A DNA stretch of 64,000 nucleotides from Gremmenia infestans (Eukaryota > Ascomycota > Leotiomycetes > Helotiales > Hamatocanthoscyphaceae). Numbering within the stretch: position 1 is the first letter of the stretch; each line of letters begins with the position of its first letter. Shown here one piece after another: positions 11,112 through 23,164 of this stretch. The position numbers and the translations under genes are program-made. The stretch is from positions 2,170,001-2,234,000 of the forward strand of contig JAFEVB010000002.1 in assembly GCA_032629725.1 (NCBI GenBank), read 5' to 3'. The notes under the pieces are model-generated. The model ran no database searches and was not told the DNA's origin. It worked only from the letters and a program-made list of their open reading frames with translations.

Positions 11112-14100
11112 GGCGCCCCCAAGTCCAGTTCCCTTCTAATAATTCGTCGCCGGCGTCAGAGTCAGGGAAGAGGTACGCCATGCTTTCACGCCCATTTCTG
11201 TTCTGAGCCCGATTCTATTTGCTTACTCAATTGTTCTTACAGGTCCCGCAAGGCTGCTCCTAGTCCTTTACAAACAAGCACGACTGCTATATCTCCACCT
11301 ACTAGTGCTACTCCGACTAGAACCACCTTCATCAGAGCTGGCGGCGATCAGTCTGTCTCGTCGAACGACTTTCCGCAACAACCTCTCTCGCCAAAGGAGC
11401 GTCTGGATGACCTGCTGGCTTCTGAGAAGAGCTTTTACAGATCCGAGGGAGAATCATCACCAGACAGAGAATCCTTTGACGAAAGCAGATCTAGGTAATT
11501 TAAGAACTAGGAAACTTTTTGCTCATCATGCTCACTGTCAATTCTAGATACGGCAGCCCTTTGCACAATCCGAATGCTCCCTCACGAACCGTATCTGATC
11601 CTGTCTTGATCCCCAATTCCCCAGGTGGTTCCCCGTCGAGCACGCGACCCCCAATGGCCGCTACGGCTCCTCAACATCGAATCGATATGGCTAGGGCACC
11701 TCCCCGCACGTCTTCAATAGACTCTGCGATATCATCATTATCTGGTGGACATTCACATAAAGGCTCCCAGGATCAAAACGGGGCAGGCTCTCCGGATATT
11801 GCACACCTAATACACGCAGCAGGGTCTCCAGAAGCTGTAATACAATATCTTCTGAAGGAGAAGCAGTCCCAAACGGCACAGAATACTCAATTATGGCGTT
11901 TGGTAGACAAGCAACGGGCTATGATCCTAGGGCTGAATAAGGACCTTGAGCGAGCCCTGAAGGATAAAGAACGATATCGGAAGAAACTAAAAGACAGTCT
12001 TGGCCAGATCTCAAATCCTTCGCCGGTCGATTCAAATCATGGAATTTCATCTGATGCAGGGTCTACAACATCAGATCCTCCTGGGGCTGTGAAGACGTCT
12101 AAGCCCAGCCGTGTCGAGACTCTTGTATCCGCAGGTTTGAGGAATACACCCGAGCAAGAGGATCCCCAACACTCACCCATAGACGTTGCCCTGGCGCCAT
12201 ATCCGATCACTCCACCTCCAGTCCAGCACCAGGTAAAATTGCCAGCGCTGTCCAATATGGTCGAAGCCGAGCATAGAATGCCATCACCAACACAGCACGC
12301 CTTCCAGCAATATAACCCTGATGCACCCACGGCAGGATTTGAAGCAGGTCAGCAACAAAGAAAGCAAACTGACATTGCACGCGAGGTGCCATACAATGCT
12401 TCCCTTCCGCCGTCGAGGAGCCTCCCATCGAACCCACCGAAAGGCCCTCCACCTAATGCCCCACCACCAAGAGCTCCAATATCGAGCCAAACTCCATCCC
12501 TAGCCCTTATTGAGCCTTCTCCCAATCCTGACGAAGGCCTACGAATGTTCCCTGCGCCTCCACGCAAGGCACCTCCTGCACCTCTTAATCTAGAAAAACA
12601 AAATAATCCGAGTTCCCACCTCCGCCAGGCCTCTGGTGCGGATGATGATTCCGATTCAGACTATGATGATATTTTGGAGGTGGATGACATACCTGCATTC
12701 CCTGAACGCGGCCGACGGAAAACAAGGGAAGATGATGATAGAGAGCGTGAAATCGCTGCTATGAAAGAAGCTGAAATTCGGAGCCTTTCGAAAAAGAGTG
12801 CTCAAGGCAGCGTGAAAAGTGCGCCCAAATCTAAGCCAGCGACTCCCAAAGATGGTGCATCTCTAGTCTCTGCAGACCCTATGCCCATAAGTCCCCGGCA
12901 AACTGTACCGATTTCGCCACCTGACGCACGATCGCGGCACTTGTCTCCGTCAGAATCTAATACTGGTTCTCTGGCCGGGATGCTCAGTGAAGTATCTGGC
13001 GTTATGTCACCACCTTTGATGAGTCCAGGACTTCCTCTAAGCCCTAGACCAATGGATAGAGGTATGAGTTCACCACTACCTCGAAACCCTTCGAACCACT
13101 CATCAATGGCTTCGCCTCCATTGTCTCCGCGTGGTATGGGCGCATTTCCTGGTGCCGTTCCCCTTTCCCCAAGAGCTCCCCGACAGCCGATCCCGTTGCC
13201 ACCCAACACACCAATTTCAATAGGATCACCTGGTCATTCAAAGAGTGAGCCGCTGCAGCTCGTGTCTCCAAAACCTCTGACGATTGCCAAAAAGGAAGCA
13301 GCTTCTGATGGGAGCCAGAATGAGGAGATCAATACCAGTCCCTCTATATTCCGAGGACTGGTTACTGAGGAATATCCTGATTTGTTACTGCCACCTAATG
13401 CCCTTCCATCTATAGATGTCAAGGTTGCCTCTTCTCGTCTAAAACCATCCAGATCCAGTCTGATGTTTCCTAAGAACTTCGAAGAAGATCCCGTTTTCAC
13501 ACTTGCAGTTTTTTCAAGGTCCAATGGCCAGGAGCTTTGGAGGGTGGAGAAAGATTCAGCATCGCTTGGCCGACTTGACCAGTCTTTGAAGCAGTCTTCC
13601 GCGTTCACCGTACAAACCCCCGAGAAGTCGCTATTCAGTGGCCATTCTCCTGCCAAGGTCGATGCAAGACGAGCTGCGCTAGACAAATACTGTGACGATA
13701 TCTTGAACACGCCAATGGACACCGAGTCAGCACTGCAAATATGCAAATATCTGTCAACTAATACTGTATCAACGCACTCGGAGGATACAACCCCTGACTC
13801 AGCCACTGAGAGCCCTGTCAAGACCGGCCCAGGCGGTAGACCTTTGAAAAATGGGTACCTGACCAAGAGAGGCAAGAACTTTGGTGGATGGAAGGCCCGA
13901 TTTTTTGTCCTAGACGGCCCAGTGTTCAAGTATTATGAGTCCCCAGGTGGACCCCATCTTGGGGCGATCAAACTCCAGAATGCCCAGATTGGCAAGCAGC
14001 AGCAACAACCAGATAATCAATCACCATCACGTGGTGACGTTGATGATGTGGATAATCAGTATCGACATGCGTTCCTGATTCTTGAACCTAAGAGGAAGGA

Positions 14101-15865
14101 CTCATCCAGTCTCGTAAGACACGTTCTATGCGCCGAAAGCGATTTAGAGCGGGACCAGTGGGTTGAGGCTTTGCTCCAGTACGTCGATTACAAGGATTCT
14201 GAAGACGAGGAGCATCCACCCCGTGATCATGCTCGAACCAGTTCTGGGGGTTCAAACCACACAAGTGGCAAGAAGTCAAAAAAGAAGATGTACGCACCAG
14301 ATAGGAGCCAGACTCTCCCTGAGCTCAATGATGACAGCTTGCGTGGCATCAGCTATGAGAACACAAAACAAGGTAGCATTCCTCACGGGGTGAAATCAAA
14401 GAACTCACAAACACCTTCTCCACCAACGCATGGTCACGAGCGAGATCCGATGTCTCAAGTGCCGCAGTCGAAGAGTATTTCTGCTCCAAAGAATGCCCAG
14501 GTAATCCAGGATGCAGGGCTTTGGGGAAACAAGCAGAATATGTTAGCCCCTTCCGCCGCAGATGAAAAAAAGCAAAAGAAGAGAAGCTTTTTCGGATTTG
14601 GATCGAAGCCTCGAGTCTCCACGGACTCGCAAGAAGCGAATGGTGATTCGCCCACCAACTTATCGCAAATGGCTTTTGAACAGCATGGACCTATCCGACC
14701 TGTGTTTGGTTCACCTCTGGGAGAGGCCGTGAGGTATAACCATCCGGCTGACGTCAATATTGAACTACCCGCTGTAGTCTATCGATGTATCGAGTATCTA
14801 GACGCAAAGAATGCTGCTGGTGAGGAGGGTATTTTCAGATTGAGCGGCTCAAATGTGGTCATTAAGCAGCTCCGCGAGCGTTTCAACACGGAAGGCGATC
14901 TCAACCTAATCACGGATGATCAGTATTACGACATCCACGCAGTTGCCTCGCTGTTGAAACTATACCTCAGAGAGCTACCCACAACAATTTTGACCAGGGA
15001 ACTTCATCTCGAATTCTTAGCGGTCACGGAGTTGTATGATGTGAATGAGAAGATCAGCGCCTTAAATGGCCTCGTATACAGATTGCCGCGCGCAAATAAT
15101 GCACTTCTGCGCTATTTATCTGGTTTCCTTATCAACATTATCAATCATTCCGATACCAACAAGATGACAGTTCGTAATGTCGGTATTGTTTTCTCTCCGA
15201 CACTCAATATCCCCGCTCCTGTTTTTGCACTTTTCCTGCAGCAGTACGAAGGCATTTTCGGCGAGGACCCTTCCAATCATGCCGGATCCCCTGTCGAAGT
15301 TACCGTATCTGCCCCGCCTTTGACACCCGAAGACATTCGCTCTCCTCGTCGACAGAAGTTCCAAGATCTTCCAACGCCATCTTACGATCAGCAGTCTTTC
15401 CCACGACCGCAACAAGCTCCTCCATCGTTTCCTTCCTCAAACTCAAAGCAGTACATGTCACAACAGCAGCAGTCTGGATATGACACCGGGTTTACACCTC
15501 TCCAGCCATCATATGAGCCACAACTACAACAACTTAGCAGCTTTCCGACCATGGCTGGGCCGGAGTATGGCAGAAACACACCCCCTACCTTAGCAGGTCC
15601 AGCGTATGATCAATTTGGCGGCGGCATGGAAGCTCACAGGCAATATCAAACGCAAGGCGTGCAGTCTTCGCAGGGAACCAAGACCAAGCGAAGAGAGAGT
15701 AGTATGTTTGGAATGGGAAACGTGCTTGGGCAACGAAAGCCTAGCAGTAGCAGCATGAATCAGAATCAAAACGGACGTAAGTTACCCCTACCTCTCGAGA
15801 TAATCGACCACATTTGCTAAAAGGTTAAAATAGGTCTCGTAGAAGATGAATCCTTCTTTGAGTAA
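11042..15865 (+). CDS. Bem3-like Rho GTPase-activating protein (PX-PH-RhoGAP)
   Basis: A GTPase-activating protein expected to switch off Cdc42/Rho-type GTPases at polarity sites. Four exons (11042-11172, 11243-11494, 11548-15776, 15834-15865) sum to 1548 codons, 1547 residues. After a disordered, Pro/Ser-rich N-terminal 750 residues with a Q5 run and a short coiled coil (about residues 235-275, LWRLVDKQRAMILGLNKDLERALK), a PX-like domain spans about 765-870. A PH domain spans about 888-1007 (KNGYLTKRGKNFGGWKARFF ... DQWVEALLQY). A RhoGAP domain spans about 1180-1365. Its catalytic arginine is R1225 in GEEGIFRLSGS, followed by YLRELPTTILTREL and NKMTVRNVGIVFSPTL. The 10-codon last exon gives the tail GRLVEDESFFE. 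Domain order matches yeast Bem3. The start is chosen at MSHHLAQD because it is the first ATG in frame with the splice to exon 2; a 110-codon upstream ORF overlaps it. Confidence 0.93.
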
Positions 15866-17249
15866 AAGCCTTGGTCACGATACACACGAAATACAACCCC
15901 AAAACCGCTTCGCCGGTGCTCAGATACGGCTTAGGCCAGGTGCCTAGCTCGTAGCGATACCATCGAATATTGTAATACCTAATGAACCCTCACACCCTTA
16001 TCCTTGTTCCATACATCTCCACCGCTACATATCATACCATACCATATTTTGTACATTATACATACAAGCCTGCGAATTTTCCGTGTCTTTTTTTGTCAGC
16101 AGCAGAGGAGGTTATACCCCGGATTCGTTGCGCGTTTTTGCTGCGGGTGTTGGGAGAGCGCAGCGTGGTATCTTTGAGTCTGAAGAGTGATTGATGTTTG
16201 CACTGTATTACTTTTGGCGATTGCATGCATTTTGGGATGGATGTATGTATGTAAGAGGGATCATCCGGATGGAATCGAGGACTGCGCTTCCGATACGATG
16301 GGGTGAATGGGAGGGGGGCGATGGCAGATGAGTAGATATGATTAAATGGATGAAGATAAGATGCACCTGACTCCAATCTTTGCTTTTTTTTTGCTTGCGT
16401 GACGATTGCTTGTGTTGATCTGTCGAGAATCATAGGTAAGATCAAGCCCTGTCTTATAGTCCATTTATACTACGTACTGCCTGATAAGTCAATTAGATAT
16501 ACCTAGCCCGATAGCGGGATTTTCTCCAGACCCTTTTCAACCATATTACAAAAGCCCACCATCGCATCGCATTACCTTTACGGATGGATACCCGCAACAA
16601 GTACTATATATACATCCCGCCTCCGCTACTCATAATGATAACAGATGCCACTGCGCAAAACAGCATGGAGATAGAGTAAGTAGGACATGCATGTGTCAAA
16701 CTCTGTCGTATATAGATGATGATCGAATCGGATGCTGGTCAAAAAGTGAAGTGAGTGAGTGGGCCGTGACAGACGGGGTGGCGTGAGATGGATTCTTGCA
16801 TCGCTTTCTAGGCAGCAGTTTGTTATTATTGGTGTTGTTGTGTGTGACATGATGCTTTGAGGGGGTGGTGGATGGTGAAATGGTGAATGATGGATGGTTA
16901 GGAGAGGGTATTGATTTCAGTATAGGGAATTTCGGTAGTGAGAAAGGTGGAGTCGAATATTATTTGGTTTCATTTTGATATCGAATAGTTGGAGGAAGGA
17001 CGAAGGAAGTAAGAAGATTGTGTGCAGGCGGGGGTTATCCCATAGAGGACAGATCTGTTCTGGAGAACTTTCCATGTTGCATTGACAGTAGAGAAATGAC
17101 AGGAGGAGGTTTCGATTATAAAGCATCCATTGTTAGGCGAATAATGGGAAGGAAAGGAAAGGGGAAGTGACACAAGCTTGCAAAGGATGGACAGATATCA
17201 CGTGGTGTGCATACGAGAAAAAGGGGCGGGTGAAGCAATATTATCTCCA
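15866..17249. other. Convergent intergenic region, no gene seen
   Basis: The sequence lies between the 3' ends of the plus-strand Bem3-like gene and the minus-strand transporter gene, so it should hold two 3' UTRs. It is AT-rich with purine-rich runs near 16850-17180 (GGTGGTGGATGGTGAAATGGTG and similar). I see no conserved frame, and I cannot place the polyadenylation sites. Confidence 0.45.
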
Positions 17250-19726
17250 TTATCCCAGTAGACTGTTTCCCATAGCTGATTCAACGGCGCTGAAGGATTA
17301 TCAGTCTTCATTCATAGAGCGTGTATAGTGAGTGAATGGTGACTTACGAATATACTATATTGCCAACCACACAACAACTTACAATTAACAGACAAATCTT
17401 GGCAATAACTAACGACTTCAACCATCTTCTGTTCGGTAGAGCTACGAAATGAGTAGTTGTAGGCGGTCTCTCAGGCAGATTAGCCTCTAAGGATGCACTG
17501 TTACGACTATTTCTTCGACTGTGGTGGTTGGAAGTTCTGGGCGAGGGAAGAAGCCAAGCAGGCGTGCTCAAATGTTGACTTGTCGTATTAGCAGTGGCTG
17601 AAGTTGAACTCCTCCTTCTCACGGTTTGGTTCTCTTGGCCTGAAGCTACCTCTAGGGAGACCGCTGTTGTTGGAGACGGCGCTTTCTCCCCTTCGTGGTC
17701 GTTCTCGACCACGGCTAGATCCGAAAACGAAGGCCGCGCGCTACGGGATGATGAGCCAACAGTGGGTCTTCTCGAGACGGTTGGAGAGTAAACGACCCGG
17801 AGAGGCATTGATGAGGAGCTGCTTGCTCCAAATTCTTCCAGCTCTACTTCCCCGGTTTCCAGAGCCTCGGGTTTCTTGGGATCGGAAGGCTCGTTCGTCG
17901 AGATGCTACTACGCCGCGAATCTATAGGTTCATTTAGAGTAACAATAGGGGCAGCGGCCATTTCGTGCGCTGGTAGTTGGGTGTTTTCCGCCGGTGGAAA
18001 TGTCAGAAGTCCGGGCACTGTTCGAGAACTTGCAGTTTGATGGGACCGTCGAGGTGAGTGTATTGAGGCTGAGGTATCCTCTCCGTGAAGAATAAATACA
18101 TCACCTCCTATAAGCGGAGTCAGTGGTCCTTTCTGACTATTATATCATATCATCCACTCACCTGTAGCATCTGCTGTGCTTGCGGAGTAAACCTTCGACG
18201 AGATATAGAGTATAAGTGGTATAATGAAATTGGTGGTAGAGCCAAAGATCAAAGATGCCCAGTTCATAATTAAAACTAGGAACCCCTTCGTCTGGAGTGG
18301 GATTATAATGATCCATGGCAACACACTAGCCCACAGTATTGCATAACCTGCGAAATCGGGCATGATTAGCATCCACGATAGTAGAGGAAGAGTGCCTCTT
18401 ACGATTGGAGCAAAGATTGCCTCGAACCAGATTGTATCGTATCACGATGCTAAATACTGGCACCGATGTCACTAAAACAGATACCGGAAACAGAATGTCG
18501 GTAATTGTGGTTAGTACTCTGCTCTCATTTGAGGCGCTCAGAGTAGCAAGAAGAGTAGAGGAGTCGTTGATAGCGAAACTCGAAGCCCCGGTCAAACCAA
18601 TGATAACGTATAAGATTACACAGACGATTATTGGACAAACGATAGTCTTGTGGATCGAGACTGTCCGAGATAGCTCGTTGATGAATGACGGAATCGTAGT
18701 AATCTGATGAACCGTGGTATTTAGCAAAGCCTGTAATAGTTTTGGCATGCAGACTCACAAACGCGAAATTCCCAAGCACGAATCCTATAAGAGTGCTCTG
18801 ATTGTTCCCAACTGGTGGCACTGTTTGTTCTAGCCCGTGCTGGGCGAAAATGTATATCCACACAATTATGACAAAGAACAATGTTGCAACAGAAGCAATC
18901 TGAAACTTGATGTTTTGCACTAGACTCATCACTGAGAGGGGGAGAACCATAGCTGCAGATATCTGTTCAATCAGCACGTAAATCTCCACGCCTCCCATTC
19001 TAAAAATACTTACGAGATACCCAAAGGAGAATAATATATACGTATCAAAAGGAGAACCGGAGGAAGTAACCTCGGTCGCTGTAGTCATCGTTAGTCAATG
19101 TTCGAAAATAGCAGGAACATTCGACCACAAACCACAAACCCAGCCCTCGGTAAAACTAACGGCGCAAGTCTTGTGGAAGAGACGGATGAGGAGAGAATCC
19201 ATAGTCTGCAGTTTGATGTTAGTAATTCGGATCGTGTCTCCCGCTGAACATGGCCATGAATTACCTGATTTGATATTATGATGCTAGAAATATTGACACT
19301 TTGCAATGCTAAGAATAACATCACCTGCATACCGATATGTGCCCTTTTTCCTAGGTACAAATGTGCGACGGTGCTGAATTCAACGTTTGCCTGGAACGAC
19401 TCATTGCCGCGAATCGTGGACATTGTTTCAATCAAGAAGAGGGAAGCCAAACACGACACGACGCTGAATAGAAGGAAGGTAATTGTAGGGCTGTATCTCA
19501 TGTTCAGCTGTCAGCTGTTCAATTGGAGTTGGTATGTGTCACAAACGTCACCCATCCTGCCTGTTGAAATAGGAGTGGAACTTTGAGATAATCAGTATAT
19601 ATCTTTCAGGGAAATGTAAGGGTTTCTTCGTGGAGGCTTACTTGTGGTCAACCCAGGTCCAGTGATAGAACTAATCAGCAAGGCCATCCCACCCCAGAAC
19701 CCAATGTTGTTCTCGAGCTCAGCCAT
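17250..19726 (-). CDS. Amino-acid/auxin permease family transporter (Aa_trans) with long C-terminal tail
   Basis: A multi-pass membrane transporter, probably moving neutral amino acids across the vacuolar or plasma membrane. Ten exons (19726-19642, 19580-19552, 19507-19265, 19205-19133, 19078-19014, 18962-18759, 18703-18403, 18347-18162, 18107-17348, 17289-17250) sum to 662 codons. The start MAELENNIGFWGGMALLISSITGPGLTT is the family's first transmembrane segment. The next segments are TFLLFSVVSCLASLFL, IGMQVMLFLALQSVNISSIII, YILFSFGYL, FFVIIVWIYIFA, VCVILYVIIGLTG and others. From about residue 400 a Ser/Thr-rich hydrophilic tail of some 220 residues follows. It ends in a hydrophobic stretch (WLKSLVIAKICLLIVSCCVV) and a short last exon. 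One donor (GTGACG, intron 2) and one (GTTTGT, intron 4) are weak. The substrate cannot be inferred. Confidence 0.88.
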
Positions 19727-21442
19727 CTTGCACGTGGGTGGAGATGGAAGAAGTGTTGGTGGTGGTGGTGGTAGTTGCACAGTGTCCAAGCGGCGTCTAA
19801 TAAGCGGCCGCAACTTGATGCCGAATATGCATACTGGAGACCCGAGGTATGCGGTATGTATCTTCGATGTCAAGGAAAGGAGTGCTACGTTCCTTCCTCT
19901 AGCAGGGCGTGTAGAGAGGTACACGTACGGAAAAGCTTGCCGCTGACTAAGCTGCCCTACCTCATAAAGGGCTTGGTGGGTACTAATCAAGCGCTTTGAT
20001 TGCGATAGTGACGATCTCTTGAATTCCAATCAAGTGAACCTCTGCGTAGGTGGCCATTCAGTCCCATTCTACAATCTCCTAATGCACGCCGTCACACATA
20101 TACACATCTAGTTCCAACCCATATAGGTATGATATTGTTCATGGCACTCCTCCGGCTCTGCTTTAGCGAGCCTTGGCAGGGGTAAAACCAGGGCCTCAAA
20201 ATGCCTGATGATGCGCGGAAGCTAGGTTGAATCTCGAACAGCATGAAGTAATTCCTATATATATCACAGTACGATGCCATATTGTTTACTGTTGCCCGGC
20301 TCAGACGTCAGACACTTTGTTTCGGAAAGAGTAAGGCGAGCAACGGGCGATGATGCCCTTACACCTCTTCAAAATTCCAGCTATATGCGCTATTATGGTC
20401 TAAAATTTCTTGTTCGGAATTCTATATTACTCGCACCTATACTACCTTCCTATCTACTTCAGTATCCTCAACCTCCCAGAAACCACCACTTCCCCACCCC
20501 GAAAGAACCCTCAAACCCACCTCCACAAAAACACCCACCCCTCCCCCTCAACCCCCACCTGCGTCGACCTCTACCAATCAGACCGCACATCACTCATCAT
20601 AACCTTAACAACATCCCTATCAGTCATCCCGGGATGGCTTTCCGTAGCCAGCTCGATAACTTTCTCTAGTGATAGCGCCCTTTTGCCTAACATTTGCGAG
20701 CGCAGTGATTTCGGAATGCCGGGTTCGGTCGTGCAGTCTCTGCCCGTTTTGGGGTCTGTGTTTGGTTTAACGGGCATGTATGTAGGTATGTTGCTGGTCG
20801 ATTTGTGGAGTTGTGTAGCTGGTTGTGGTATCAATGGCGGGTGTACCGTAGTTTGAGTTGGTTACTGTTGGACTTGAAGTCTGCGGGTTCCGTTTTCTTT
20901 GGTCGCCTTGTTTCCAAGCCAGAGGAAATGATAGGTATACTGCGATAGAAATGTATAGAGCTATATAGTCTTAGACTATGAATAACAATGTTTGAGTGAC
21001 ATGAATAACACAAAGTTCTTTGGTGAATGTGCCAGTGGGTTTGGAGTCAAGTCAAGAGGAGCGAGCATAGTCAGGATTCTCTAGACCACACTTACTAAAC
21101 TTACGGGGCAAGCTTTCCCCTATCTTTAATCCCTAGTTACCCTCGCTTATGATATCCTCGACTATTGCACCAGAGAGAGGAATCGATACGAAGATTTTGA
21201 GGGGGAAATATGTGGCCATCGTAAGTGGAGACTGCCTGGGCTGTCTGATGAAATCCCCCATTTCAAACCTCAAGCATCCGTTTGGAAACCCCTTCCGCTA
21301 ATAGAAAAGCATCAAAGATAACTCAAAACGCATAGATCTCAGCACACTGTACATAGCTAGTTGAAAGATGCCAATGGGGCTATTAGATACATCGGGATAT
21401 ATGATACGTAATAATCTAGAGGAGAAAGATTATTCGCATCTC
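19727..21442. other. Intergenic region with a C-rich tract
   Basis: About 1.7 kb with no convincing gene. A pyrimidine/C-rich tract at about 20455-20575 (many CCACC and CCCCT words) may belong to a promoter or leader. A 68-codon minus-strand frame at 20571-20777 is listed separately as a weak candidate. The part next to 19727 should contain the transporter promoter. Confidence 0.4.
20571..20777 (-). CDS. Possible small protein (68 aa), weak
   Basis: An ATG-initiated frame on the minus strand ends in a helical, protein-like stretch (SLRSQMLGKRALSLEKVIELATES, then TDRDVVKVMMSDVRSDW). It has no family I recognise, and the upstream part is Pro/Thr-rich. It could be the last exon of a split gene whose other exons I cannot find, or chance. 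It is included only because residue composition is unlike the random frames around it. Confidence 0.22.
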   Translation of the reverse strand: MPVKPNTDPKTGRDCTTEPGIPKSLRSQMLGKRALSLEKVIELATESHPGMTDRDVVKVMMSDVRSDW

Positions 21443-22354
21443 CTATCGATGGAAAACTGCACTCCCCTCAACCCACCCCCGTTCCTTGACTACATACCAG
21501 CTATCTGTTTCAGAGCGGTCCTCGGTTCCTGTGCTCTGGTCAATACTAGCATAAACACTCCAGCCTCTGCTTTCCAACGTCTCTAATAACTTCAGCAGCA
21601 GCAATCTTGTCGTCATTGTCTCCTAACCGTCAAGAACTCGGAGTCAGCAATGTTGTTTTGGGAATTAAAGAAGCAGAGGGGCAATTCGACTCCTAAATCT
21701 ACGTAGAAAACGATAATCTCTCAGCGGAGTACGTACCTCGCCAGTAGCATGCCATGGCCATCCGTACATCTTATATTCCCATGCTTGGAGCTTTCCATCT
21801 TTCCAATCTTCAGCTTGCAAGAGATTCATCTCTTTCAACAACATCCTTACGTCGGCAAGCAGAGCATTAGGTGCACCAATCAACCTCATCCGATCCCCCT
21901 GGTTGAAAGTTATAGCAATAAATTCGCTAGGCGGGGGCGGCGTTTGTTGTTTTCTAAATATCAATGAATCCTTGTCGTACTTGCTCCTGCTAACATCCGT
22001 ACTCAAATGTAATATCCATCCCTGGCTAAACAGATAGGCGAATATCTCCCGTACCACGACTCGTGATGTAATGGCGTCGGAACCTTGCCCGTACCATGGA
22101 TAGCCACTTAGCTTGAACTCGTATGAGGCGCTGTATACTCGTTCGCTTTGTAGTCCTTTAGTCCAATGGCGCTGGATTACACTTCGGATGGCTGAGACGT
22201 CTTCGGGGCGAAATTGCATCATTCGAATACGATCGCTTTGGTGTAGTGAGAGACACGCGAAGGTTGTACGGAATGGTGTGTAGGATGGGGCATCCGAGTC
22301 GCTCATTCTAGGCTGCTGTGGAAAGCCCGCCTTTTCGGAGTAGGGAGGATTCAT
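21443..22354 (-). CDS. Conserved-looking fungal protein of two tandem duplicated domains
   Basis: I do not know a function. Two exons (22354-21737, 21622-21443; GTACGT donor, GGTTAG acceptor) give 265 residues. The protein is an internal duplication. Repeat 1 (about 27-140) reads FACLSLHQSDRIRMM, then VIQRHWTKGLQSERVY, YEFKLSGYPWYGQG, VREIFAYLFSQGWILHLSTDVS and DKDSLIF. Repeat 2 (about 148-255) reads FIAITFNQGDRMRLIGAP, QAEDWKDGKLQAWEYKMYGWPWHATGE, LLKLLETLESRGWSVYASIDQ and ETDSWYV. The shared pattern is F....DR.R......W..G.Q......E.K..G.PW...G.......R.....L...GW.....D.......D....... The start at 22354 is the only ATG before the first repeat; the frame is open further 5' without a methionine. 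No signal peptide or membrane segment is visible. Confidence 0.82.
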
Positions 22355-23164
22355 CGTGATCGCTAGAAGGTATGTGTTCGAGACCAGGCTACGGTGAGGC
22401 CCTTTGTAGTTTGTTGGTGCGTTCAAGAGGTAGTTGGTCTTCAGATGGTTAGTGCTATGCGTACAAGAAAAGGAGGGGAAGGATACTTTATGTCGTCTCA
22501 CTTGGTGCTTGTGATCAAGTAGTAGTGTCGCCTGTGCACAGCAAGTAAAGCCACGCCAACAAGGCGTTGGAGGAGGCTGTACAGGAGAAGGAGAGCGAAC
22601 GTCAGGCAGGGCTTTAGCGTGAATCCCTTCCCTTCCTCTGCCTCGCCCTTCTAGCCTTCAATCCAAAGCAGGGGCACGGTCTGGTGGATTTCCCATGCCC
22701 AAGCACATTCGGGTGTCCCTTCGGTTCATAGCGAAAGCGAAAGCGAAAGTGCCTCGCAGATTCGCAATTGTTTGACCTCGGGATGGTAATTTCGAGTTGT
22801 CATATCGGTTGTTTCACGCTTGCCAAGCTTGTGACGGCTCTCAGCCGCAAGCCTTCCAAGCCCAAGCCTAACCCCGACACGTGACTAAACCATTGTCTTT
22901 TCTTACAGCTTAAGACCTACCTTTAACTGGGCATAAATACAGATATACAGATTTTATAGCGTTTCGGAGATCTTCCTCAAGCTATGAGTCCGGCTATTTC
23001 AACTATAGAGTTTCATTTTTCTGCTCACCTGACCATGTTCTGTTGAGCCTCTCAAATTATAGAACAGTAGTATTCCAGCTTCTACGCTTTCTCTAAATAT
23101 CTCCAAAACCTGTCTGCCTTACAGATAATTATTTTCCGAATCCTTGACCTCCCCCTCAATGAAA
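22355..23164. other. Intergenic region, no gene seen
   Basis: About 0.8 kb between two minus-strand genes. It contains a short GCGAAA direct repeat at about 22730-22750 (three units) and otherwise no coding frame or RNA gene that I can support. It should hold the promoter of the duplicated-domain gene. Confidence 0.4.

Noticed and set aside
13234..13929. 231-codon minus-strand frame inside the Bem3-like gene
   Set aside because: It lies opposite the PX-like and PH coding region, which has conserved motifs on the plus strand.
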